Origin: Cadophora sp. MPI-SDFR-AT-0126
Taxonomy: Eukaryota > Ascomycota > Leotiomycetes > Helotiales > Ploettnerulaceae
Assembly: GCA_020747065.1 (NCBI GenBank)
Contig: JAGMVK010000013.1
Coordinates: 744,001 to 808,000, forward strand
Length of the DNA stretch: 64,000 nt
Direction of reading: 5' to 3'
Below, piece by piece: positions 22,804 to 33,400 of this stretch; positions within the stretch are counted from its first letter, which is position 1; each line of letters begins with the position of its first letter. The translations under genes were made by a program, and so were the position numbers. A model generated the notes under the pieces. It ran no database searches. It had not been told where the DNA came from and was given only the letters and a program-made list of their open reading frames with translations.

Positions 22804-25800
22804 ATGGCTGACGAGATCTACGACGGTGCGATCGGTATCGATCTTGGTACGTTCTCTGCATATTACCGGAGGCTGCGCGCTGTCTTTTGAAGATCAATTA
22901 TGCTGACCGTTATCCGATCAACAGGCACCACCTACTCTTGCGGTATGTTATTCGACATTGAGTCCTAACAATGAATCTACAGACGCCCTATCTACCGGAT
23001 ACTGATTGATGATAGTTGCCAACTATGAGGGAACCAACGTTGAGATCATTGCCAACGAGCAAGGTAAGCTTTTTCCGCCTTCGCATATAAGGCTCTCGAT
23101 ATAGGCTTCTGCTCCATGAAGACTTCCCAATGGGTCAGGACTAATTAGTCTGCAGGATCTTTCACCACACCTTCATTCGTCAGTTTCACAGACAAGGAGC
23201 GTTTGATCGGAGAGTCCGCAAAGAACCAGGCCGCTATGAACCCAAGAAATACTATCTTCGATATCAAGTCCGTCCGTCCGCCACTTTTGCTTGGAGAGAT
23301 GTACTAATATAGAGTGAAGGCGTCTGATCGGTCGCCGCTTCGACGATCCCACCGTGAAGAAGGAGTAGGAATAATCTAACATTATAGACAAACAAAGGCT
23401 GATGAATTGTAGCATTGAGTCTTGGCCATTTAAGGTGGTTGATCAGGATGGCTCCCCTTTCGTGGAAGTTGGTATGTCGTACTTTTCTCATATCGGTTAC
23501 CCAATATTCTCCCCACCTGCCTCATAACGTACCTTCATTGCCCGGGGTTCTATCAGAAGGCATCCAGCTTTCCGGTTTCAAACTAGTACAACTGGAGAGT
23601 TTGGCGGAAAAGACTACAGAAAACCGCAAGGTTTACAGTAAGACCTACCAGGCCACCTGGTGACGGGATTCCAAGAGCAAAGAGCCCGATTTCCACACCA
23701 AGCGGGCCAAGCACGGTGCGAACTTCAAGAAGAAATGCCTCGACAAGGTCGAGGCCAACAAGAAGTATTACCATGCGACCTGCGACGTCACCACTCGCAA
23801 TCTCAACATGTTCAACAAACACAAAGCTACTCCGCGTCACTTGCAAAAGGTGGCTGCAATTGAGTCGGTATCTGGCTCGGCTTGGGTCGCCTCGGAGATA
23901 TTCTTTTGGTCGCTTTCTTGGTCGTCTTTTAACCGACTTTCAATAAACCAGCAGCCCAAATTTGCTAATGCATCATAATAGAGTATTTGGGTGAGAATAA
24001 GGTTTTCTCGCCGCAGGAGATCTCCTCCATGGTTTTGACCAAGGTAAATTGAGTCTTCTCACACCGCGCTATTCGATGATGAGCTAACACACTACTCCCA
24101 CAGATGAAGGAGGTCGCCGAAGTCAAGTTGGGTAAGAAGGTCGCTAAGGCCGTCATCACCGTCCCCGCCTACTTCAACGACAACCAGCGTCAAGCTACTA
24201 AGGATGCTGGTGCCATTGCTGGTCTCAACGTCCTCCGTATCATCAACGAGCCTACCGCCGCCGCTATCGCATACGGCCTTGGTGCTGGAAAGTCCAACAA
24301 GGAGCGCAACGTCCTGATCTACGATCTCGGTGGTGGAACTTTCGATGTCTCCCTTCTCAACATCCAGGGTGGTGTTTTCACCGTTAAGGCCACCGCTGGA
24401 GACACACACTTGGGCGGGCAAGATTTTGATACCAACTTGCTTGATCACTTCAAAAAGGAATTCCAAAGAAAGACCAAGAAGGACTTGTCTGGCGACCCAC
24501 GTGCCTTGAGACGTCTCCGTACCGCATGTGAGCGTGCCAAGAGAACACTCTCCAATGGTGCCCAAACCACTGTCGAAATCGACTCCCTCTTCGACGGTGA
24601 GGACTTCAACGCCCAGATTACTCGTGCCCGTTTCGAGGATCTTAACTCCAAGGCATTCAATGGTACTTTGGACCCAGTTGCCCAGGTTCTCAAGGATGCC
24701 AACATCGACAAGAGCAAGGTTGATGAGATCGTTCTTGTTGGTGGTTCTACTCGTATCCCAAAGATCCAGAAGCTTTTGAGCGATTTCTTTGACGGAAAGA
24801 AGCTTGAGAAGAGCATCAACCCCGATGAGGCTGTTGCATACGGTGCAGCCGTACAAGCAGGAATTTTGTCAGGCAAGGCAACTTCAGCAGACACTGCTGA
24901 TTTGCTTTTGTTGGACGTGGTTCCTCTTTCGCTCGGTGTTGCCATGGAGGGCAATATCTTTGGTATGTACCACAACATCTCCAATGTCACAAAATATTTC
25001 AACGTCACAAAAGACGTCAATGTCACAAAAGACATCAATGTCACAAAAGATTTAGCTAACTTTGAACAGCTCCTGTTGTACCACGTGGCCAGACTGGTTA
25101 GTCCAACCGCTATATCCTATTGACATGTTACTAAATTTTGAAAGTCCCAACCATCAAGAAGAGAACCTTCACCACTGTTGCCGGTATGACGATACATCAA
25201 CATTCTCTTTTATACACTACTGACCTTCAATAGACAATCAGCAGACCGTACAATTTCCGGTCTTTCAAGCAAGATTTTTCCTGTTCCCCTGTTTTACAAG
25301 CCTCATATGCTAACAAATTTCCAGGGAGAGCGCGTCAACTGCGAGGATAACACTTCTCTTGGAGAGTTTACCTTGGCTCCGTGAGTTTCTACCCTCCTCA
25401 GAACTCAGTTCAATTGCTGATACATGCCAGAATCCCCCCAATGAAAGCTGGAGATGCTGTTCTTGAGGTCGTTTTCGAAGTCGACGTCAATGGTATCCTG
25501 AAGGTTACTGCCACTGAGAAGACTTCAGGACGTAGTGCCAACATCACCATCTCTAACTCTGTTGGCAAGCTTTCCTCGGGTGAAATCGAGAGCATGATTA
25601 ACGGTAAGTAATTTTGGTATTTGTGCTAAGATCTTTACTAATTTCGACTAGATGCCGAGAAGTTCAAGAACAGTGATGAGGCATTCAGCAAGAAATTCGA
25701 GGCAAGACAACAACTTGAGTCATACATCTCAAGAGTTGAAGAGATCGTTTCCGACCCAACTATGTCCCTCAAGCTCAAGCGTGGAACCAAGGACAAGATT

Positions 25801-25920
25801 GAGTCCGCTCTCAGCGACGCCATGGCCCAGCTTGAGATTGAGGACTCTACCTCTGATGACCTGAAGAAGAAGGAGTTGGCCCTGAAGCGCGTTGTCACGA
25901 AGGCTATGTCTACCCGCTAG
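22804..25920 (+). CDS. SSB1: Ribosome-associated Hsp70 Ssb1
   Basis: Cytosolic Hsp70 that binds nascent chains at the ribosome with the RAC co-chaperones. The spliced product is 614 residues, the usual Ssb length. There are fourteen exons: 22804-22846, 22925-22942, 23016-23063, 23156-23267, 23320-23364, 23413-23471, 23982-24043, 24104-24962, 25070-25096, 25145-25183, 25234-25268, 25325-25380, 25431-25603 and 25652-25920. Every phase agrees. Landmarks are [59 protein letters not shown], and the Ssb-type lid ending [16 protein letters not shown] with no EEVD. The eleventh intron (25269-25324) starts GCAAGA, a GC-AG intron. The sixth intron is 510 nt and encloses a decayed zinc-finger fragment. 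The eighth holds four 18-bp repeats. Thirteen introns is high for an Hsp70 gene. Confidence 0.95.
23598..23864 (+). pseudogene. Decayed two-finger C2H2 zinc-finger fragment inside an SSB1 intron
   Basis: Within the 510-nt sixth intron of SSB1, one frame reads through with a single stop (TGA at 23661-23663) and shows two zinc-finger skeletons. In the second, HATC then 12 residues, then H-x5-H (NKHKATPRH) matches C-x2-C-x12-H-x5-H with the first Cys changed to His (CAT at 23772). In the first, both Cys positions are lost: Ser (AGT at 23637) and Tyr (TAC at 23646), while H-x5-H (FHTKRAKH) remains. Keeping the histidines and the spacing while losing the cysteines and gaining a stop points to a dead gene fragment carried in the intron. 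The parent gene is not in this window. Confidence 0.6.
24983..25054 (+). repeat. Four tandem 18-bp repeats in the eighth SSB1 intron
   Basis: The unit is close to AATGTCACAAAAGACATC and is repeated four times head to tail with a few substitutions. It fills most of the 107-nt intron 24963-25069. In the frame of the upstream exon it would spell repeats of NVTKD plus a hydrophobic residue, with no stop, but the intron length is not a multiple of three. Confidence 0.85.
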
Positions 25921-26376
25921 ATTACGAATTTGCTACACGGCACACGGAGCAATGGTCGGTGGTTGATGCATGGTTTTTCGGCATGGATTGGCTAATCTGG
26001 TTTCTGGCTCTTCCCATGGGTTCATAAAAAGTCATTTGCGAGTTTCTGATCTGGCTGCTTTGTGATCAAGGAATGTTTTTCTTCCTTTCCTACGGGCATA
26101 AAGCGCGCTTGTAGAATAGGAAGGGAGAAAGTTAATCAAATTGAACAAAAACATGAAAATAATCCCTCGATACCAACCCTCGGTCATGATGTGATGCTTC
26201 ATGAAGAGCGAATGCTCGGTTGGACTGAAATAGTCGGGTAGTACCTTTGCTAAGAGATAACACTGCTGACATTCAAGCACTGTAAGTACTCCAAGTCTTT
26301 CAGTGAAATTGCTTGCTGTAGAACAACTTTCGTAGGCTCAAAAATTCTACATACTTCAAGATCCACCCTCAGCTTA
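25921..26376. other. Convergent 3' region
   Basis: 456 bases between the stops of SSB1 (plus) and the F-box-like gene (minus); presumably both 3' untranslated regions. Nothing else was seen. Confidence 0.45.
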
Positions 26377-26994
26377 TTACGACGATGCTGGATTCTCGTC
26401 CATCTTGAGAAGTTCAGAAACATCTTTAGTGCGCTCCAATATCCCCTCCCCATGATCTTCCTCAAAAGTGCCAGCCAATAGTTTGAACCTTTCCAAATAC
26501 GGATCCTTCAATAAGCTAGACAGCTTCTTCCAATTCTCGAACCACTCTCCCTTTCCCAAAGTCTTCAAGAACCCCTCTTTAACCACAACCTCCACATCCC
26601 TCAACCTACCATTCAGCACACAATCCTCAAGTACAGGTATCAAACTCTTGCAGAAGAAATCCTTCCTTCCCCACCTCAAGACTATAATTCTCAGCGCGTA
26701 AATCTGCCGTCTATTATCGAGGAATTGAAGGGACAGGAAGTATGACCAGTCGTCGTTGCGCCGCCGGATCGTTAAAGAGAAGGTGTTACATGTGAAGTAG
26801 ATAGGTCGTAGTTCGTGGTATAGCTGTGTGTTGGCTAGGAGGAGGTTGTGGGGGTATGAAGGATGGATTGGTTCAGAGAAAGGAGATGAAATTGATGAGA
26901 GGGAGACGTAGGATGTTGGTGAGGTGCAGAGGAGGATGTATATTTTAGTGCGGATCTCTGGTGGGAGGTCGAGGATTCGGAAGGGTTTGGACAT
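26377..26994 (-). CDS. F-box-like / 2EXR-type protein, 205 aa
   Basis: A single-exon gene. The product begins MSKPFRILDLPPEIRTKIYI. LPPEIRxxIY is the core of the F-box-like and 2EXR motifs that are very common in filamentous ascomycetes, often in lineage-specific proteins. Further on, LLLANTQLYHELRPIYFTCN matches the usual second block of such proteins (a decision about chair-shaped residues around RPIYF), followed by a less conserved C-terminal half with acidic and Lys-rich helices. If it is an F-box it would bind Skp1 in an SCF ubiquitin ligase, but no substrate domain is recognisable. The frame is open upstream to 27228, but the ATG at 26994 places the motif at the N-terminus, as is typical. 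Divergent from RRF1 with 259 bases between starts. Confidence 0.7.
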   Translation of the reverse strand: MSKPFRILDLPPEIRTKIYILLCTSPTSYVSLSSISSPFSEPIHPSYPHNLLLANTQLYHELRPIYFTCNTFSLTIRRRNDDWSYFLSLQFLDNRRQIYALRIIVLRWGRKDFFCKSLIPVLEDCVLNGRLRDVEVVVKEGFLKTLGKGEWFENWKKLSSLLKDPYLERFKLLAGTFEEDHGEGILERTKDVSELLKMDENPASS

Positions 26995-27253
26995 TGTAAT
27001 TTGTTGTAAGTATTGCTTACAGGTGCAAGAAATGTGAGAGGAGGAGCAGACCAAACAACAGAGTAGGCACAAAGATACGTAAATTAGAAGTAGTGGTTGG
27101 TGTCTTGGAAAGAGCTTCAAGCTGTTGTCGCCACAAGGTTGACGAACTCGGAAGAAGGCTGAGATTCGAGACGAGGCGCTGTCGACGCCTTGTCGAGTCG
27201 CCAAACTTTTTGGGACATCTGACTGCATCCGATGATCAACAACTTTGACAACA

Positions 27254-28213
27254 ATGCCTCCAATACTACCTGTACGGGTATATGTGCTCAGACAACTTTT
27301 GCCAAAATATACGGCTCGTACAGAATGTCAATTGATGTCAGTACTCCAAATCAAGCTCAATTGACAACATCTAACAATCTCCAGCCTCAAAACAATCACC
27401 CTCTCCCAGAAAGTCCCAGCAATCTCCCCACCACGCGTCACATCCCGACGGCACTTTTCACAGACCCCGCTCCTCCTCAAGAAAAAAGGACGAGCCGATC
27501 GAGAAGAGGCCGCATCCTCACAAACCACTGAAGTGGAAGACCCATACGATTTCTCAACCTTGGAGAGTAGTATTGAGAAAGTCCTCGAGAAGCTGAAAAA
27601 TGATCTGTCGAAGCTACGGACGGGAGGCAGATTCAATCCAGAGGTATTGGAGAATCTGAGGGTGCATTTGGTGAAGGATAGTAAGGCTACTGAGAAGCTG
27701 GGCGATTTGGCGCAGGTGCTGCCGAAGGGGGGAAGGAGCCTCATGATCTTGGTGGGAGAGAAGGATGTGAGTTTTCTGCACATTTCTCTCTAGAAAGCCT
27801 TTTGGCTGTGGGCGGGGTCTGGTAAGAGACATTTGGCTATATCGTTACTAATAAGAAAATAGCATGTTAAGCCTATCATATCAGCGATTCAGGGCTCGAA
27901 AGATCTCAACCTGCAGCCGGTACAAGATGCCAAGAATGCCGCTCAATTAAACGTCCCCATACCACCGCCTACGAAGGAATCTCGGGACCTGGCATTAGGA
28001 GCGGCTAGCAAGACCGGAGAAACTGCCAATGTGGGAATCAGAAATGCGAGAGGGGCAATGCAGAAACGTCTTAGAGCTATGGAGATTAAGAAGACAATAC
28101 GGCCGGATGACCTGAAGAAGGCGTCGAAGGAGATGGAAAAGATCGTAGAAAAGGCTGTTGCTGATGTAAAGAAGACTGTTGATGCTGCGAGGAAAGGTAT
28201 GGAACAGGCTTAA
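27254..28213 (+). CDS. RRF1: Mitochondrial ribosome recycling factor
   Basis: RRF splits post-termination mitochondrial ribosomes together with a mitochondrial EF-G. Exons are 27254-27336, 27385-27766 and 27863-28213, giving 271 residues. The first intron (48 nt, donor GTCAGT, branch CTAAC, acceptor CCAG) is phase 2 and the second is phase 0. The N-terminus is an Arg-rich presequence; RRHFSQTPLLLKKKGR is a typical matrix-targeting and cleavage region. The RRF core starts at about residue 95: DLSKLRTGGRFNPEVLENLR, then ILVGEKDHVKPIISAIQGSK, NVPIPPPTKESRDLAL and a long C-terminal helix (IRNARGAMQKRLRAMEIKK). The first exon is inferred from splice signals and presequence character, so the exact start is less certain than the core. 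It is tail to tail with the RGG gene (68 bases apart). Confidence 0.9.
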
Positions 28214-28281
28214 TTGGATGGCTATGTATTCTACAGAATTTGGTACAGTGTAGTAGAACAGTTGTAAAGTAAGAGTCTAAT

Positions 28282-29403
28282 CTAGGCCCGGCGTTTCGCG
28301 GTCTGTGGCTTGGAATCCCTCATGCTAGCTGGCAACAGTGCCCTTAATGTCTCCTCCAATTTTCTCGCATCAGCAGGCAGGTAAGTCTCATTTCTCCTGG
28401 TGTACGCAGCGACCTGTGCCAGCACATCTCCTGGCCCAGTGGCACTTTGGGGCGGCACATACTGTCCTGAAACCCACTGCGTCATCATAGCTTCTTTATC
28501 CTCCTTAGAGAGCTTCTCGGCCTTCTTGAACACCGTCTTCGACCTCTTGCTCTCAGTAGCATTTTCAAACAGCGTGCCCGCCCCAGACATCATCTTCTCA
28601 TGATGAGCAGCAGCGCTCTTGAACTCGGGGTTCACATTATCCGTGGCAACAGCCATCTTGTACACCAGCGATTCCACCACACCCCTCGGACTCGAAATGA
28701 CAGGCGGTCCCCAACGAGCTAAATCCTCTGCACTGGTGACTGGCTTGTACGGTGCTTGGAATCCTCCAACCCTGTCGTCGAGATACTCCAACTCCTCAGG
28801 CTTAAGCGGTACAGGCTCGGTGTCATCTTCTTCCCTTTCTCTCTGCTGCTTATCCCTTGCACTTGAGCTTCCTCCTCGTCCTCTTGCCTTTCCTCTAGCG
28901 GCTCCTCGCTTTCCTCTACCTCCGCGAGCACCGCCTCGCACCCCTCCGCCCCTATTGAATCCGCCTGGTCTAGGAAGTCCCCTGAATTCTCCCCGTGGCA
29001 CGAAACTGGAGCCGACACGGCGTGATCTTGGAGTAGGACTATCAACCATCTCTCTAGTGATCTTCAATTGTTGCGGAGGTTTGGCGGCGAGAGAACGGGC
29101 GTCGATGCCGCGTGATGAATTGGGTGTTAAGGAGGAGACTTCTCGGAGAGCATCTGAGGATCGAGAGGGCTTGGTTCTGAGGGCATCTGTATGGCAATTA
29201 GTTTTCTGACCAATTGGCATATTTAGAGCATAAATGAATAGCATGGCGCTTGACTTACCTCCATTGCTATCCTCTTCAGCATATCGAGAAGCAGAAATCG
29301 AGAATTGCCTCAGTGAAGCTGCGACTCCATCTGCGACTCTTGCGAAATCATGAGTTGCAGGTCTGCCGCGACCAATGGCCGAGTGAACGTGCCATTTAAA
29401 CAT
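28282..29403 (-). CDS. RGG-rich presumptive mitochondrial protein, 349 aa
   Basis: Exons in transcript order are 29403-29259 and 29186-28282 (GT-AG, phase 1). The N-terminus (MFKWHVHSAIGRGRPATHDF, then ASLRQFSISASRYAEED) has the Arg/Ser pattern and RxFSxSA cleavage style of mitochondrial presequences. Residues about 115-165 form a Gly/Arg-rich region with many RGG and RG repeats, a hallmark of RNA-binding or methylated proteins. The C-terminal half is conserved in style: EELEYLDDRVGGFQAPYKPV, then WGPPVISSPRGVVESLVYKM and a long helical stretch. I do not recognise a named family. A role with mitochondrial RNA or ribosomes is a reasonable inference from presequence plus RGG, but it is not shown. 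The ATG at 29403 was chosen; the frame stays open slightly upstream but without an ATG. Confidence 0.75.
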   Translation of the reverse strand: MFKWHVHSAIGRGRPATHDFARVADGVAASLRQFSISASRYAEEDSNGGKSSAMLFIYALNMPIGQKTNCHTDALRTKPSRSSDALREVSSLTPNSSRGIDARSLAAKPPQQLKITREMVDSPTPRSRRVGSSFVPRGEFRGLPRPGGFNRGGGVRGGARGGRGKRGAARGKARGRGGSSSARDKQQREREEDDTEPVPLKPEELEYLDDRVGGFQAPYKPVTSAEDLARWGPPVISSPRGVVESLVYKMAVATDNVNPEFKSAAAHHEKMMSGAGTLFENATESKRSKTVFKKAEKLSKEDKEAMMTQWVSGQYVPPQSATGPGDVLAQVAAYTRRNETYLPADARKLEETLRALLPASMRDSKPQTAKRRA

Positions 29404-29719
29404 GTCGTGTGGATTGAGAGTCACGGCTTCAACAGTTGCAAGATCAAGACTAAATCGTGGTTGAAAATTGTTGATGCCTCGTTCGAAGTTGCTGCCTCAC
29501 AGCCTTCTCCAGACTACATCTCCATAATTACTCGTAGATGCGTCTAGACCAAGACCACTTTATACTCAAGTGAACCACACTCGAACACACAATTATCTCG
29601 CACTTCAATCAAAAACGCCAGAAGACAAAGAGGGAAGGACATCGAATTGTACCAACGCAATCGCACCTTCTAATCAAATCAATACTTCCTAAGCTACACC
29701 ACACATCACAATCGCAAAC

Positions 29720-30004
29720 ATGCTCCGTCGCAAACCCACAGCCATTACTCTCACCACCGAAGACATAGCCACGTACGAAGATAGGCGCGCGCACGAAGCT
29801 CAACAGCAACAGCAAGCAGCCATGGAAGCCGAGATGCGCGCTCAGCACGGTATACCATTCCAGCAGCAGAAGTCCCAGAACTTGCGCGATCCAAATGATG
29901 AGTTGCGGCCGCTGCCAGGTGATAGGGCGAGGACGCAGCAGGTTAAGACGAGAGAAGAGAGGCTAGGACTCGGGTTAGGACATGCGGGTGGTTCGAGAGG
30001 TTGA
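29720..30004 (+). CDS. CDC26: Anaphase-promoting complex subunit Cdc26
   Basis: A single-exon gene for 94 residues. The N-terminus MLRRKPTAITLTTEDIATYE is the signature of Cdc26/Apc12: in human and yeast the extended N-terminal MLRRxPTxIxL segment threads into the TPR superhelix of Apc6/Cdc16 and stabilises it. The rest is a Gln-rich helix (HEAQQQQQAAMEAEMRAQHG) and a disordered tail ending in a Gly-rich GLGLGHAGGSRG. The short length is normal for the family. It is divergent from the RGG gene with 316 bases between the two ATGs. No splice sites are needed. Confidence 0.88.
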   Translation: MLRRKPTAITLTTEDIATYEDRRAHEAQQQQQAAMEAEMRAQHGIPFQQQKSQNLRDPNDELRPLPGDRARTQQVKTREERLGLGLGHAGGSRG

Positions 30005-30448
30005 GGGGTTGAGGAGAGCATACTTTAGGCTGCCGCGTATGGGAATGGGAGACGGGGGAAATTGAGGGAGAAGTATGGAGGACAGAAAAGAGATGTCACG
30101 ACGAAGCTTGAGAGAGGCACTTGGGGAGTTCTGGAACTCTGTCCATTCTCCTCCACTGAATGCTTTCAACTGTACAAGATCGCTTTCAAGCGTCTATCTC
30201 TCGGTGGAGCCACCATGCCATGCCATACACACAGGCTATGCGACGCCACATCGGTTTCCACCTTCCCGGATCGAAAGACCTCTCTTTATCGTTCTCCGCC
30301 AATACGGACAGACAGCTATCCACGAATCAAAAAAATCAAATAGAATTCACCGTCCTCGTCCATGATTCGTGCCCACGTACGCCTTTTCGCTAAATGCATA
30401 TGTAAAGTTTCCTTTTCCCGCCGAATATTGTAACAAAAACCAACGCCA
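30005..30448. other. Convergent 3' region of CDC26 and TAF2
   Basis: 444 bases. Frames up to about 96 codons are present but have no domain features. Presumed 3' untranslated sequence. Confidence 0.45.
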
Positions 30449-33400
30449 TTAACCAAGTCTCCGCAAAAAGTCCTTTGGTACCGGTAACCTAACGATCTTG
30501 GACGGCCTTCCAGCTGGAGTAGTAGTGGGATTAGAGGTAGAGGTATTCACTGGGTGGACTGTGTGAGTAGATGGACGTGGCACCGCGTCCGGAAGAGGCT
30601 TACGGATTTTCAAAATCGTTCGATTTTGAACGGAAGAGGGTTGAGGTGCCGGGGATGTGGAGTGATTACTTGATGGTGCGGGACTAGGAGGAAGTGGGTG
30701 TCGTTGAAGAGGAACAGCTTGTGGAAGTGCGGTTCTAGGAGCCGGAGAAGCTGCTGGGAGTGAAGTTCTGCCATTGACTGAACTCTGGGGGAGGGGAGTT
30801 CTGCCAGCTGAACTTACTGGTAGAGGAGTCCTGTTGGCCGAAGGAGTACTTGGCAGACTTGTTCGCTGGCCTGTATTGCCGGAAGGGAGTGCATGTCGTT
30901 GTCCAGAAGTTGCCTTCGGCCCTGGGGATGGTCTTGGGGAGGGTCGGGGACCGGGAGATTCGCTCTTTGTGGATGACTTGGCACGAATTGGTGCAGGATT
31001 TGGTGGCTGTCGTTGTATTTCCAGAGCCTTTTGGAAGCCTGATTGTGTAAAAGGTAATGCAACTATCTTGACTCTCTTTCTTGGCCGGTCGTCCGCACTT
31101 GGCGTACGTTCCGGCGCCGGTCTCTTTGGTGCAGATTTTGGTGGCGGGGGTGCCATAGATTCGACTGAAGGTGTTGGTGGCTTAGGAGCCTGTGTGTAAA
31201 CTACTCCCCCACCAGCACCAGTGGCTTTGTTGTTGAAAGTGAGTTTGAAATTCTGTGTTGGATTCGTCTGAGCCGGCTGAGCTGGTTTTGGCGTGGCCAT
31301 TGGTACCATGACAGGAGTTGGTGTTGGTGGTGGTAATGGCGCCTTAGGGGGTTCGACCACCAACGTGGCATTAGGAGGCTGCGTAAATGGTTTTGTGCGG
31401 ATTCTATCTGTCTGGTTGAAGACAAGTTTGCCCTAGATCAAGCTAATTAGCACGATAATAAACGAACAGCAAATAATAACACATACCTTGCCCAAGTGAG
31501 TGACCCTCCAGTACTTGGGATATGCCAACTTGACTGTCAGGGATTCGACTGCAGTGTAGATGACCTGGCAGATATCCAGGATATCTAACTGCTCGGCGAA
31601 GCCTATGACAGGTGACTTAACAGCCTTCCAAATTGCTTGCTTCAACTCCTCGTTGTCCTTGAGCTCGACCTTCAGTGCTGCCAAGGCACCGTCAAGAGTC
31701 TTGGTTCGGGCAATGTGAGCTGCACGAGCCTCCGCGTCACGAGTCGCATCTTCCTCGATGATCAATCCGCCATCTCCAGCTTCTGCTCCGGCTAGTGCAG
31801 CTCCAGTACCACTCATCACGATATCGTCGTCCCCATTCATAGTCGCAACACCATTGGTCTTGGGCTTAGCAGGTTCAGCTTTCTTGTCGTGCCCAAAGGC
31901 AATTGCAGCAATTCCCACACAGAAGATCTCAAAGAGATGTCTTCGGACATATGGCGAAGGGTCTGTGCTAGCGCAGTTGAGGAGCAGACAGGCGACCGAG
32001 TTATTTGTCAGGAAGCCCAGTTCGATCAGAGCAGCGAATGCTTTGATCCGTACATATTCTGAACTGCCATCATGGAGATATTGCGCAAATTCCACTGCAT
32101 CCGTAGGTATAACTTTGGCCTTCATAAGACGTTGCTTGCTTTCCAAGACCGTAACTGTGAATGAGTTGTGGTAAGAATCGATCCACTCATCGTTACGGCG
32201 GTAACGATCAAGTTCATCAACGACAGCCTTTCGATACTCCATAGGCTCAGGATCCTCCTCATCATCTCCCATGTCAAGAACATTACTCGCATCCTTCTTA
32301 GGGATGAGGCAATCAGCCAGTGCAGACAATAAAGTTGTGATCTTGAAATTGTCTGAGAATTGATTGCTCGAATTCTCATTGAATCGTAGAATGTCAAGGA
32401 GAATGGTTCGAGCTTTCTTGGGGCAATTGCCGTGGTTATCTCGAATCATGGAGAATGACTTAATGATGGCCATCTCGACTTTGTAGGCTCTCTTGTCGCT
32501 GAAGTCGTTCGGCCTGGGCGTCATGCTGTCGGGATAGCAGAAGAATTGTGAGTAGGCTTTCTCAAGCTGCTTCATTCCGATGAATTGAGTCGATGGCCCG
32601 GCGTGAGTTTTGAGAGCCAGAGCTGCCATGGTACGAATGCCATGGAAGTAGCGAGTATCCATCATTGTTCGAGTCAAGAATGTTGACACAAGGGGATGGG
32701 GCGGTACGGTTTGGAGATACAGCATTGATTCTTGCTGAGCAACGACGTCTTTATCCTGTTGGAGCTGGGACACGTACATGTAAGAAGCCATGCTCGGGAA
32801 GTGCTTCTCACAAAGCCATTCGAAATCAGCATCGACACGAATCCACTCGTAAGATTCCATATCCATCTTGGCCTCGGTATCTGCATCCCAGTCTCTCAGT
32901 CCCCACTCTTCCTTATCCTCGTCTCTTTGCAAAACATCACCTAGACAGTACAGAAGAGAGTCGTCTCCACCTTCGACATTTGGGTCTGCCGCTCCGGCAT
33001 TGAGACGCTCTTTCTGCTTTCGACTTCGCTTCAGTCGCTTGTACTTGGTGTTGTAGGGAATATCAATCTTCTGTGAGGCCTCTCGGATCTCGACAATGTG
33101 TTCGTAAGGGGTTCCATCAGCTTCATGGATCCGAATAGTCATCGGTCCAGTGAAGAGGGGTTGAACATCAGGTGCGTAGATATTATGAACTTCTTCCTTC
33201 ACTTCTCGGAGAAAAGATTCTTTTTGAAGAGGCCTCTGGGTTGGCATTGTGTCTTGCTTCTGAGAGATCAACAGCTCAACGCACAGTCTCTTCTTGTTGA
33301 ACTTCTGGTTGATGGTGAATCTTGGGCATCCAGAACCCAGAACCCATTGATTCCAGAAGGTGTCAAGTGCTCGATATTTTGTGATCTTTTCGCACAGCCT

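Noticed and set aside
24092..24856. 254-codon minus-strand frame inside SSB1
   Set aside because: Antisense shadow of a codon-biased Hsp70 exon, a common artefact in chaperone genes.
26995..27228. N-terminal extension of the F-box-like protein
   Set aside because: The extra 78 residues are hydrophobic and Cys-rich without a family match, and they would bury the F-box-like motif that normally sits at the N-terminus.
28619..29209. 196-codon frame opposite the RGG gene
   Set aside because: Antisense shadow produced by the GC-rich Gly/Arg codons of the real gene.
30774..31199. 141-codon frame opposite the TAF2 tail
   Set aside because: Antisense shadow of the Pro/Ser-rich TAF2 C-terminus.
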